From Rhodococcus rhodochrous (GTDB lineage: Bacteria; Actinomycetota; Actinomycetes; Mycobacteriales; Mycobacteriaceae), in assembly GCF_014854695.1 (NCBI RefSeq), contig NZ_CP027557.1:2728001-2792000 (forward strand): DNA of 64,000 nucleotides, read 5' to 3'. Under the pieces are notes generated by a model. It did not search any database, was not told the DNA's origin, and saw only the letters and a program-made list of their open reading frames with translations. Shown here piece after piece: positions 8,687 through 16,876 of this stretch. Position 1 is the stretch's first letter. Every line of letters starts with the position of its first letter. The position numbers and the translations under genes are program-made.

Positions 8687-9411
8687 AGTTCTCGGCGCGG
8701 CATACAGGGCGGTCGGTACCAGTCAGTGCAGTTCGCGCGATGAACCGGGGCTTGCTACCGCAACACGCCGCGTCGACCCCGTTTCGGCGCGCTGATCATG
8801 GACGCCCCTGACCGAACGGTCGGGTCTTCGACCTGCGCGAACATACCGGTCGGTACTTCCGATTCGGGTCCGTTGCACCGTGAAGGCGGATGGACTCTTC
8901 TGCTCACGGCAGCGCGTTATCGAGGTGTGTCGTCGGACACGAAATGATTACGACCCGGCTCGGGGGTGTACACCTTCTCGGTCGAATCGAACTGGTCTGT
9001 TCTCGAGGGGGCGACCCATCGCGGCCTCGATTCGATCATCTGTGGGGCGAACCTTCGGCGCGTGCGGTCGTGTCATCGAAGGTGTTGCTACGCAGGGAAT
9101 TCGGTGAGAGCACGTCGATCCTCCGTGGACGAGGGACAGGATCGGCCAGGTGCCGTTGCGGAAGGTTCTCGCTGGGCCGGCCGAATGCGAGGGCCGCAAT
9201 GATCGACTTTCGAGTATGGCGTGGCTCACTTGCTTCGGTTCAGATGGCGTCGGCCACGATCGCTTGAAAACCTCTCGACCTGCGACGTTACCTGGTTGTG
9301 ACCTGATGGTCGCGTGTTGGCCCTCCGTGCGGTGGTAACGATCCCGCCGGTGATGCCCGCGGCCCCGTTCGAAGGCCGAACCCAGCTTCGGCGAATCTTG
9401 GAGCACGACCC
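8687..9411. other. 725-bp region without a supported gene
   Basis: Between the rsgA remnant and the GH19 gene no frame gives a recognisable protein on either strand. The open frames present are short and of arginine- or serine-rich shadow composition. The region may hold a long 5' leader for the secreted GH19 protein. Wall-hydrolase genes in actinobacteria sometimes carry c-di-AMP riboswitches, but I could not match that consensus. It may also be further decay debris. Confidence 0.5.
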
Positions 9412-10221
9412 TTGTCCGTTTCATCATTGCGCCGTTTCCGTGCCGCGGTCGCCACCGCGGCCGTCCTCACCGCCGCGCTCGGCGTCGGCACCTCCGCCGC
9501 CCACGCCGACACCGCACCCACCACCCCCACCCAGACCCGTTTCCAGGAGCCCCGCGACCTGCTCCGGGCGCTCGACTTCGACGCCCTGGCCGCCGACGGC
9601 TGGACCGTGACCGACGACGAGGAAGAGGCCGAATCCGCAGAGACGACCGAGGTGGTCGAACTCGTCGCCGAGACGACTCCCGCGCCGCCCCCCGCCGTCA
9701 CACCCGAGGAGCTGGCTCGCATCGTGCCGGGCATCCCGGCGGAGAAGGTCGAGCAGTTCATCGCACCGCTGAACGACGCGATGGCGCGCAGCGGCATCGA
9801 CAACCCGGTCCGTCAGGCGGCGTTCATCGCCCAGCTGGCCGTCGAATCGGACTCCTTCCGCACCTTCGAGGAGTACGCGTCCGGTCGCGCCTACGAGGGG
9901 CGTGCCGATCTCGGCAACACCCATCCCGGCGACGGTGAGCGCTACAAGGGTCGCGGCGCGATCCAGATCACGGGCCGCCACAACTACGAGAAGGTCAGCG
10001 AGCACATCGGCGTCGACTTCGTCGCGCACCCCGAGCTGCTCGCTGCGCCGGAGAACGCCTTCACCACCGCTGCCTGGTACTGGACGTCGCGCAACCTCAA
10101 CGAGGTCGCGGATACCGCAGGAATCGTCCGGGTGTCCGAGCTCGTCAACGGCGGTCACCACGCCCTCGGTCGCCGCATCGACGACTTCAAGCGTGGTCTG
10201 GACGTGCTGCTCCAGCCGTAA
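9412..10221 (+). CDS. Secreted GH19 chitinase/endolysin-like cell-wall hydrolase
   Basis: Protein of 269 residues. Residues 1 to about 31 form a Sec signal peptide with a basic start, AAVATAAVLTAALGVG and a cut after AHA. An acidic, Pro-rich linker follows to about residue 100. The GH19/lysozyme-like domain begins near residue 105: QAAFIAQLAVESDSF with the likely catalytic Glu145, then the family signature RYKGRGAIQITGRHNY and AWYWTSRNLNEVAD. The start is a TTG with GGAG at 9400-9403, 8 nt upstream; no other start gives a proper signal peptide. It probably cuts peptidoglycan or chitin outside the cell. Confidence 0.85.
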   Translation: MSVSSLRRFRAAVATAAVLTAALGVGTSAAHADTAPTTPTQTRFQEPRDLLRALDFDALAADGWTVTDDEEEAESAETTEVVELVAETTPAPPPAVTPEELARIVPGIPAEKVEQFIAPLNDAMARSGIDNPVRQAAFIAQLAVESDSFRTFEEYASGRAYEGRADLGNTHPGDGERYKGRGAIQITGRHNYEKVSEHIGVDFVAHPELLAAPENAFTTAAWYWTSRNLNEVADTAGIVRVSELVNGGHHALGRRIDDFKRGLDVLLQP

Positions 10222-10279
10222 GCCCGACACGGTCGCACCGGGCCGATGAGTTCGGGGTGCGCCGGCGGTCTATCGGAGC

Positions 10280-10831
10280 ATGAGAAAACTGATCTACGAC
10301 TTCGGCGTGTCCCTCGACGGCTACATCAACGACCGCGACGGCAATATCGACTGGACCGACCCCGACGACGAACTGCACCAGTTCCACAACGACCGGTTCC
10401 GTCAGCTCGAGCTTTCGCTGCACGGCCGGCGGATGTACGAGCTGATGGCCGAGTACTGGCCTCACCTGCCCGAGGACGCCTCGCCCATCGAACGCGACTT
10501 TGCCGAACTGTGGACGACCACGCCGAAGGTCGTCTTCTCCCGCACCCTCACCGAGGTCCACTGGAACAGTCGTCTCGTCGGCGACGACGCGGTGGAGGAG
10601 GTGCGCAGGCTCAAGGCCGAGGGAGACGGCGTCATGGAGGTCGGTGGGGCGAACCTCGCCGCGTCGCTGATCCCGCACGGTCTCATCGACGAGTACCAGG
10701 TGTTCGTCTCACCCGTCCTGCTCGGTGGAGGGACACCGATGTTCCCGCCCCTCGAGAAGCGCGTGGATCTGCGCCTGGTCGAGACACGACAGTTCACGAC
10801 CGCCGTGATGCTCCGCTATCTCGCCGACTGA
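10280..10831 (+). CDS. Dihydrofolate reductase family protein (RibD C-terminal-like)
   Basis: Protein of 183 residues of the DHFR/RibD reductase superfamily. The N-terminal LIYDFGVSLDGYIND, the middle LHGRRMYELMAEYW, and the NADPH-binding MEVGGANLAASLIPHGLIDE are typical, as is VLLGGGTPMFPPL. It is a soluble reductase and the substrate is unknown. It is convergent with the alpha/beta hydrolase gene, whose end lies 18 bp away. Confidence 0.88.
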   Translation: MRKLIYDFGVSLDGYINDRDGNIDWTDPDDELHQFHNDRFRQLELSLHGRRMYELMAEYWPHLPEDASPIERDFAELWTTTPKVVFSRTLTEVHWNSRLVGDDAVEEVRRLKAEGDGVMEVGGANLAASLIPHGLIDEYQVFVSPVLLGGGTPMFPPLEKRVDLRLVETRQFTTAVMLRYLAD

Positions 10832-10849
10832 AAGTCCGCCGGCCGCCGC

Positions 10850-11698
10850 TCAGAAGAGCTCCGGCGTCACCGGCGGCACGTCGTCGAGGAACGCCGTCAC
10901 CATTGGCACCAGCACGTCCGCCTCTCCGGAGATGCCGAGGTGTGACATCGCCGGGAGGATCACGAGGCGTGCCCGGGGAACCTTCTGCAGCATCCCCGTC
11001 GTCGCTGCTTCCTCGTCCCCACCACCGAGCAACCGGAACATCGTCACCGCATGTTCCGGTTTCACGCCGTCCGCGTCGCCGACGATCACCATCGCGTTCG
11101 CAGTGATCGACCGCATCTGTTCGTCCGTGATCTGCTGGTCCTCGATGTTGAGGACCTTCATCTTGTCGACGTAGGCGGCGAACGCCGCGGGATCGGGCGT
11201 GTGCTCCGTGAACGACTTCTCGACCGAGGAACCGGCGAACACCTCGGCATCGAGATGTCCGACGCCCTCGAGCACCGACGCGTACCAACCGTCCTGCCGG
11301 TAGGTGGCCGACAACGTGACGAGCTTTCCGAGAAGGTCCGGATGGCGGAGCGCTACCTGCAACGCCACCCCGCCGCCCTGCGAATAGCCCATCACGTCCG
11401 CACGCTCGACGTTCAGAGCCCGCAGCAACTCCGCCGCATCGTCGCCGAACTGCACGTACGACATCGGACGATCGGTGTCCGGGGTGCGGCCGTGCCCCTG
11501 CTGATCGAAGACGATCACCGGGCGCCGTTCGGCGAAGGCGGTCACCCAGGACGGCATCGACTCGGTGCTCATGAACGCGCCGGGAATCAGCAGCAAGGGC
11601 AGCGGAGCGGACCCGCCGAGTTCGCCGTGCACCTCGAAGTACAGGCTCAGACCGTTGATGGGTAGATGTCCGCTGCGCGAGGGTGTCGAGTCCGCCAT
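10850..11698 (-). CDS. Alpha/beta hydrolase
   Basis: Protein of 282 residues with an alpha/beta-hydrolase fold. The oxyanion region is LLLIPGAFM, then VIVFDQQGHGRTPDTDRP, the nucleophile elbow GYSQGGGVA with Ser, the acid in VIVGDADGVKPEH, and the catalytic His in PAMSHLGISG. All three catalytic residues are present. The fold resembles small-molecule esterases and haloperoxidase-type hydrolases; the substrate is unknown. It lies 12 bp after the DUF899 gene on the same strand and is probably co-transcribed with it. Confidence 0.88.
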   Translation of the reverse strand: MADSTPSRSGHLPINGLSLYFEVHGELGGSAPLPLLLIPGAFMSTESMPSWVTAFAERRPVIVFDQQGHGRTPDTDRPMSYVQFGDDAAELLRALNVERADVMGYSQGGGVALQVALRHPDLLGKLVTLSATYRQDGWYASVLEGVGHLDAEVFAGSSVEKSFTEHTPDPAAFAAYVDKMKVLNIEDQQITDEQMRSITANAMVIVGDADGVKPEHAVTMFRLLGGGDEEAATTGMLQKVPRARLVILPAMSHLGISGEADVLVPMVTAFLDDVPPVTPELF

Positions 11699-11710
11699 GT
11701 CACCCGGCCT

Positions 11711-12415
11711 TCACTGCGCGCCGGTGCCGGGACCGTAGAGCCGCGCCACGTCCGGGGAATCGAGCCACCCCGAATAGGTCGGCGACTGCGGCCAGCCCTC
11801 GGGCGAATCCTGCCATTTCTCCTGACGGCCCCACGGAAGAAGGTCGATCAGCGCGAAGGTGTAGCTGAGCTGTTCGGTGCCGCGGCCGGTGGTGTGCCAG
11901 GTGCGGTAGACCTTGTCGCCGTCGCGCAGGAACACGTTGACCGCGAACCCGCCACCGGGAGGTGCGTCGACGTCGGCGCCGAACGAACTCTCCGACGACG
12001 AGTACCACTCCATCGTGTTGCCCACCTTCGCCTTGTAGGCGAGGGCTTCGTCGATCGGCCCGTTGGTGACGATGACCATGCGGGCGTCGTAGTTGTCGAG
12101 GATGCCGAGCCGGGTCCACTGCGTCGTGAGACTCGTGCATCCGCCGCACTGCCATTCGGCACCGTCGGACCACATGTGGTGATAGGTGATGAGCTGCGAG
12201 CGGCCCTGGAACACATCGACGAGCCGGATCGGGCCGTCGGCGCCGACCAGCGTGTAGTCGGGCAGTTCGACCATCGGCAGCCGGCGGCGCTGCGCTGCGA
12301 TGGCGTCTAGTTCGCGAGTGGCGGCCTTCTCCCGTCGCCGTAGGTCGTCGAGCGCCGACCGCCATGTCTGCTCGTCGACGATCGGAGGAAGGGTGCGGGT
12401 GGTCTGCTGGGTCAT
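11711..12415 (-). CDS. DUF899 thioredoxin-like protein
   Basis: Protein of 234 residues matching the DUF899 family: LITYHHMWSDGAEWQCGGCTS contains the conserved CxxC of the thioredoxin-like fold, and NVFLRDGDKVYRTWHTTGRG is the conserved C-terminal part. It is cytosolic, and a redox or dithiol role is inferred from the fold. The ATG has GGGAG upstream. The dynamin-like gene diverges from it across 136 bp. Confidence 0.88.
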   Translation of the reverse strand: MTQQTTRTLPPIVDEQTWRSALDDLRRREKAATRELDAIAAQRRRLPMVELPDYTLVGADGPIRLVDVFQGRSQLITYHHMWSDGAEWQCGGCTSLTTQWTRLGILDNYDARMVIVTNGPIDEALAYKAKVGNTMEWYSSSESSFGADVDAPPGGGFAVNVFLRDGDKVYRTWHTTGRGTEQLSYTFALIDLLPWGRQEKWQDSPEGWPQSPTYSGWLDSPDVARLYGPGTGAQ

Positions 12416-12551
12416 GACATCTCCCGGAGTCGGACGGATCCGTTCACGAATGTTGACCGGGGCGGGAGCCGGGAATCATCGCGGACGCGGCCACGAGTCC
12501 GAACGCCGGAGTGAGCACGGCCCCGTACCGGCCGGTATGTAGTGTCGTCGC

Positions 12552-14324
12552 GTGTCTCCTGATCCGTCTGTGACCGACCTGATCGACGGCGCGTGCAAGG
12601 TGCTGCGCGCCTACAAGCACGACGAGGTCGCCGACCGCGCCGAACGCAAACTGGCCGACACCGGCCGGCCGACGTCGATCGTGGTGGTGGGGGAGATCAA
12701 GCGCGGCAAGAGTCTGCTGGTCAGTGCTCTCATCGGCCGCGACGGCGCCGCTCTCGACGACGTCGAGCACTCGACCGCCGTCGCAACCCGTTTCGTCACC
12801 GCCACCGACGATTTCCCGGAGGGCACCGCCGAATTGGTGTTCCCCGACGGGCGCCGGCGCATCGACCGCGACGAGCTGGGGGAGTGGATCACCACCGGTG
12901 GCCGCTACGTCCAGGACCCGACCGTCGAGGTGCTGCCGGTCGCGGCGGTCGTGGCGATCGCGTCCGAGAAGCTCTCGAACGCGTCGGTCGTCGACACTCC
13001 CGGCATCGGCGGCCTCGACCCCCGGCACGCCGCGATGGCCGCTCACTCCGCCGATCGGGCCGCCGTGCTCGTGCTGGTGTGCGATGCGTCGACCCCGCTG
13101 ACAGAACCGGAGATGCGGTTCCTGCGCGAGAGCGCTGCCGGGGTGGAGAACGTGCTGGTCGTGGTCACCAAGACCGACAAGAACCTCACCCGCTGGGAAC
13201 AGATCGTCGCGGAGAACCGCCGCGCCGTCGCGGAACACGTCGGTCGCGACATCCCCGTCGTCGCGGTGTCGAGCGTGCGTGCCCTGGCCGCGACCGCGCT
13301 ACCGCTCTCCCCGGTGCGCGAGCGCAGCCTCGTCTGCTCCGGGCTCCCAGGACTGTGGGGGATGCTCGACGAGCGGGTCGCCGCCGCACGGCACCGCCCC
13401 GAAGCCGACGCGCTGCGCGTCGCCCTCGACGGGTTGCGACGCATCGAAACCGGAATCAGCGACGAACTCTCCGTCGTGCGCCACGGCGAATCCGCGACCC
13501 CGGACCTGACCGCCGAGATGGAACGGCTCGAGGGCCTCGAGGACGAGGCGCAGCAATGGGAACAGCACCTGCAGCGCGACCTCACCCTCGCACGGCAACG
13601 GGCGATCACCCGCCTCGACGAGGAGATCGCCCGCGTGCGCGAGGACTGGACGACACGCATCAACAAGTCGTCGATGCAGGTGCTGCGGCGCTCCCCGCAG
13701 GTGTTCACCGCCCAGATCCAGACCGACCTGCTCGACGCGATGGCCACCACCGCGCAGGTCTTCCTCGACGACCTCGAGAAGATCGTCACCGACCTCTTCG
13801 ACGACCCGCAGCAGTGGGAGCACATCCGCGAGATCACCCTCGAGGCGCTGCAGACCGATCCATTGGTGACCGGGGAGGTGGGCTCGAAACGCCAAGGGCT
13901 GCTGGATCCGAGCGTGCTGACGATGGGCATGATCGGCACCACCATGCTCGGCGCGGTGATCGGGGCCGGTGCCATCGCCGGCGTCGCCTGGGTGGCGATC
14001 AATCTCGGGTTCAAGGCGATGCGCACCGGCAAGACGAACCTGCTGACCTGGCTGCGCGAGACCCTCGCGACCGTGCGGACCGTCACGACCCGCATGCTCG
14101 AGGCCGCGATGGCCACCACCCGCCCGGAGATCGTGCTGCGTCGCCGCAAACACCTCCAGGACCGGATCACCGAGTTGCAGAAGCGTATCGACGAGGCCAA
14201 GCGCGCCGCGCGGGCGGACGCCGCGACCCGCACCGCGAACATCGAACGACTGGAGAAGAACCTGCGCATCACCCGCGCCCGCATCACCCCGATGGAGACG
14301 GCTCTGAGGGGAGGTGCCGCATGA
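12552..14324 (+). CDS. Dynamin-like GTPase, first of a pair (IniA-like)
   Basis: Protein of 590 residues. The G1 P-loop GEIKRGKSLLVSALIG is near residues 42-57, G3 is VVDTPGIGG near residue 149, and G4 is VVTKTDKN near residue 210. A helical stalk with predicted coiled coil spans about 300-450. A hydrophobic hairpin MGMIGTTMLGAVIGAGAIAGVAWVAI (shown in part) near residues 460-485 could insert in the membrane. A basic coiled coil ends the protein. This is the architecture of bacterial dynamin-like proteins such as mycobacterial IniA, which remodel membranes under envelope stress. It overlaps the next dynamin gene by four bases (ATGA), so the two are made together. Confidence 0.85.
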   Translation: MSPDPSVTDLIDGACKVLRAYKHDEVADRAERKLADTGRPTSIVVVGEIKRGKSLLVSALIGRDGAALDDVEHSTAVATRFVTATDDFPEGTAELVFPDGRRRIDRDELGEWITTGGRYVQDPTVEVLPVAAVVAIASEKLSNASVVDTPGIGGLDPRHAAMAAHSADRAAVLVLVCDASTPLTEPEMRFLRESAAGVENVLVVVTKTDKNLTRWEQIVAENRRAVAEHVGRDIPVVAVSSVRALAATALPLSPVRERSLVCSGLPGLWGMLDERVAAARHRPEADALRVALDGLRRIETGISDELSVVRHGESATPDLTAEMERLEGLEDEAQQWEQHLQRDLTLARQRAITRLDEEIARVREDWTTRINKSSMQVLRRSPQVFTAQIQTDLLDAMATTAQVFLDDLEKIVTDLFDDPQQWEHIREITLEALQTDPLVTGEVGSKRQGLLDPSVLTMGMIGTTMLGAVIGAGAIAGVAWVAINLGFKAMRTGKTNLLTWLRETLATVRTVTTRMLEAAMATTRPEIVLRRRKHLQDRITELQKRIDEAKRAARADAATRTANIERLEKNLRITRARITPMETALRGGAA

Positions 14325-15760
14325 GTGCCCCGCATACCCCACCGCAAGCCGCGCCCGATCCGATGCACCAGCGCATCGACGCGGCCCTGCACCAACTCGC
14401 CGCGCTGAGCGGCGATCTCGTCGCCCACGCCAACCGCATCGGCGCGATCCTGTGGTCGCCGCCGCGTATCGTCGTCGTCGGGCGGCTCAAGGCCGGCAAA
14501 TCCACCCTGGTGAACGCGTTGATCGGGGCGCCGGTCGCCGAGACCGCGGCGCTCGAGGCCACCAATGTCGTCACCGTCTACGAGAACGGTGCGCCCTCCC
14601 GCGCCGACGTGGTGTCCACCGATGGCACCCGCCGACCCGTGCCGCTGGCACTCGGCACCACCGTCGACCTCGGCGTCCCGCCGGAGCAGGTCGCGTACGT
14701 GCACCGCTACCTGCCCTCCCATGCGCTGAGCACCATCACCCTCGTCGACACCCCCGGTCTGGCGACACTGACTGTCACCAATGCCGCCGCAACCGAGCGC
14801 GCCCTGATCGACGGATTCGAGCAGACCCGCTCGGCGTCCGTCGACGCCGACGCGGCGGTGTTCCTGTTCGACTCGATGCCGCGCACCGACGAGGTCGAAT
14901 TTCTGCAGCGCCTCGGCTTCACTCCGCTGAACACACTCGGAGTGCTGTCGCGCGCAGACGGTTTCGGCCGTGGGGTGCTCGGCAACCGCGATCCGCTCGG
15001 ACACGCCGCCGAACACGCGAACGTGCTCGCGCGGCGGTTGGCGGGACAGGTCGGCACGGTGGTGCCGGTCGCCGGGTTGCTCGCGCAGACCTCCCACACC
15101 GGTGCGTTCACCGACGCCGACGCCCGCGCGCTCGCGGCGCTCGACCCACTGGTCCCGTTGGAGCTGTTCGATCTGCTCGACGCCGATCCGGCCGCGCTGC
15201 CGGTGCCACGCGACCAGGTGTGGCGACTGCTGGAGCTGATCGGGGAGTACGGGCTCGTGCACGCCCGCGCGCAGGCAACGGGTGGGGCGCACCAGGTCAA
15301 CCAGTGGTTGTCCGGGGTGTCCGGCGTCCATCCGCTGCGAGCGGTGCTCGAACAGTCGTTGCGTCGCTTCGCGGTGCTGCACCGCGCCGGCCGGATCCTC
15401 GCCGAACTCGACGCCCTCGTCTATTCGCATCCGGCGCGCGACGCCATCCGGCAGATCGTCTCGGCGCTGCGCACTGACCCGGCGCTGGTGCCGGTGGAGT
15501 TGTTGCGGGCGTTGCGATCTCTGCTGCAGGCCGACCCGAGCGTGCCAGCGGTCGACGAACTGGTCCAGGTGCTGCGCGGCGGCACGATCACCGAGGCGTT
15601 GGGGCTGGAGTCGACGGCGTCACCCGAGCAGATCCGAGCGATGGCGCAACAGAAGCTTGTCGCGGTGCAGGCGCAGACGGTGTCGACGCGGTCTGCGGCG
15701 GAGGACACGGCGCTGACAGCGCTTGCGCACGCTTACACGGTGATCGTCCGCGGACACTGA
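14321..15760 (+). CDS. Dynamin-like GTPase, second of a pair (IniC-like)
   Basis: Protein of 479 residues. The P-loop GRLKAGKSTLVNALIG is near residues 52-67, the G2 Thr lies in ALEATNVVTVY, G3 is LVDTPGLATL near residue 145, and the G4 position reads LSRADG rather than the usual NKxD. It lacks the hydrophobic hairpin of the upstream partner. A large plus small dynamin pair mirrors the IniA/IniC arrangement and suggests hetero-oligomerisation. The ATG overlaps the upstream stop. It is convergent with a minus-strand stress-type operon that ends 13 bp away. Confidence 0.83.
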   Translation: MSAPHTPPQAAPDPMHQRIDAALHQLAALSGDLVAHANRIGAILWSPPRIVVVGRLKAGKSTLVNALIGAPVAETAALEATNVVTVYENGAPSRADVVSTDGTRRPVPLALGTTVDLGVPPEQVAYVHRYLPSHALSTITLVDTPGLATLTVTNAAATERALIDGFEQTRSASVDADAAVFLFDSMPRTDEVEFLQRLGFTPLNTLGVLSRADGFGRGVLGNRDPLGHAAEHANVLARRLAGQVGTVVPVAGLLAQTSHTGAFTDADARALAALDPLVPLELFDLLDADPAALPVPRDQVWRLLELIGEYGLVHARAQATGGAHQVNQWLSGVSGVHPLRAVLEQSLRRFAVLHRAGRILAELDALVYSHPARDAIRQIVSALRTDPALVPVELLRALRSLLQADPSVPAVDELVQVLRGGTITEALGLESTASPEQIRAMAQQKLVAVQAQTVSTRSAAEDTALTALAHAYTVIVRGH

Positions 15761-15773
15761 CCCGGTCGGCGGG

Positions 15774-16136
15774 TTACGCGCCGAGATCGGGCTCGTCGAC
15801 GTTGTCGGTGAAGCCGAACGAGGCTGCCTCGTCGTCGGATGAAGCCTCGCCGTTGTCGTCGTCGACAAGGCCGGGGTCGGTTCCACCTGCGCTGTCGAGG
15901 TCGGCATCGGGGTCGAGGGCAGGATCGAGGTCGACAGAGTCGACGGTGACCGTCTCCGGAACGATCTCGTCGTCGTCCGGGACCAACGAGATATCGACCG
16001 CGGCAGTGCCGGGGTCGGTGGCGATGTCGAGCGCGCGCTCCCAGACCTGATCGGGCAGTTCCGGTAGGTCGGCGAGCACATCGATACCGAGCAGCTCCCC
16101 CAGTGAGGGCAGCGGATCGGTCTCATCGCTTGTCAT
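15774..16136 (-). CDS. Small acidic protein downstream of an ECF sigma factor
   Basis: Protein of 120 residues, not recognised. The ATG at 16136 was chosen for its upstream GGAAGAG. The first 50 residues (SLGELLGIDVLADLPELPDQ, then VWERALDIATDP) look helical and could fold. The rest is extremely rich in Asp and Glu and probably disordered. No membrane segment and no zinc-binding anti-sigma motif is visible. It follows the sigma gene by 89 bp on the same strand, so it may be an unconventional sigma partner or an output of that operon. The role is inferred from position only. Confidence 0.7.
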   Translation of the reverse strand: MTSDETDPLPSLGELLGIDVLADLPELPDQVWERALDIATDPGTAAVDISLVPDDDEIVPETVTVDSVDLDPALDPDADLDSAGGTDPGLVDDDNGEASSDDEAASFGFTDNVDEPDLGA

Positions 16137-16225
16137 GGGCTCTTCCTTCTTCCCCCGTTGTCCGTCGTCGTCAGGTTGGAGTCGTGCGGGCCCCGGAATG
16201 TTCCTGCCACGTCCCAATCTACCGG

Positions 16226-16771
16226 TCAGGGATCGAGACCGGCGGGATCGAGGCGGGTGGGATCGAGCAGTTCGACGAGTTGTGCTCGCCCCCGGTTGAT
16301 GCGGGTCTTGACCGTCGCGACCGGCACGTTCTGATGCTCGGCGATCTCGGCGTAACTCATCTGGGCGTATTCGCGGAGCACCACCGCGACGCGGAACTGT
16401 TCCGGGAGTTGGGCAAGCGCGTGACGCACCGCGTCGGTGTCGACGACGCGATCGGCCGGTCCCGGCACCGTGGAGGTCCGACCGAGGTCGATCTCGTCGT
16501 CGGGGATCTCACGGCGCTTGCGCACGATCGCCAGCGCGGCATTGCTCGCGATGCGATAGAGCCAGGAACCGAAGCGGGAGGTGCCCCGGAATTTGTCCAG
16601 GTTCTGCCAGGCGGCGATCAACGCGTCCTGCAGGGCGTCCTCGGCGTCGTGGCGGTTGCCGGTGATCTGCACACATACCGCCCACACCTGGGTGCGGGAC
16701 GGTTCCACCAGTGCGGCGAACGCGGCGCGGTCGCCGGACCGGCACCGCTCGATCAACTCGGTCTCGTTCAT
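16226..16771 (-). CDS. ECF-type RNA polymerase sigma factor
   Basis: Protein of 181 residues with sigma region 2 (DAEDALQDALIAAWQNLDKF, then SRFGSWLYRIASNAAL) and region 4 (LPEQFRVAVVLREYAQMSYA followed by EIAEHQNVPVATVKTRINRG). The length is normal for an ECF sigma factor. No classical membrane anti-sigma gene follows; instead a small acidic protein is downstream. A strong hairpin at 16819-16868 separates it from the lipoprotein gene upstream, so it may have its own promoter. It is a candidate regulator of the neighbouring Hsp70/dynamin module. Confidence 0.92.
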   Translation of the reverse strand: MNETELIERCRSGDRAAFAALVEPSRTQVWAVCVQITGNRHDAEDALQDALIAAWQNLDKFRGTSRFGSWLYRIASNAALAIVRKRREIPDDEIDLGRTSTVPGPADRVVDTDAVRHALAQLPEQFRVAVVLREYAQMSYAEIAEHQNVPVATVKTRINRGRAQLVELLDPTRLDPAGLDP

Positions 16772-16818
16772 GGCACCCCCATCTGTACGCGGAGTAACCT
16801 ACCCGGCCGCGTCGCGCA

Positions 16819-16868
16819 GCGGTCCGGTGACCGTCATCGGTGGCGCGCACCGACGTTCACCGGACCGC
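16819..16868. terminator. Strong hairpin between lipoprotein and sigma genes
   Basis: GCGGTCCGGTGA (16819-16830) pairs perfectly with TCACCGGACCGC (16857-16868). Inside it, TCGGTG and CACCGA can pair further. It lies just after the minus-strand DUF7373 gene. There is no clear T-run, which is common for high-GC actinobacterial terminators. Confidence 0.55.
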
Positions 16869-16876
16869 GAGGGAGG

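Noticed and set aside
9300-9411. Possible c-di-AMP (ydaO) riboswitch before the cell-wall hydrolase
   Set aside because: Short matches such as CCGAACCC occur, but the conserved paired blocks could not be aligned by eye, so no call was made.
8948-9427. A 159-residue open frame on the minus strand upstream of the GH19 gene
   Set aside because: Composition is Arg-, Ser- and Pro-rich without any recognisable motif, and it overlaps the start of the well-supported GH19 gene. It looks like a chance frame in GC-rich DNA.
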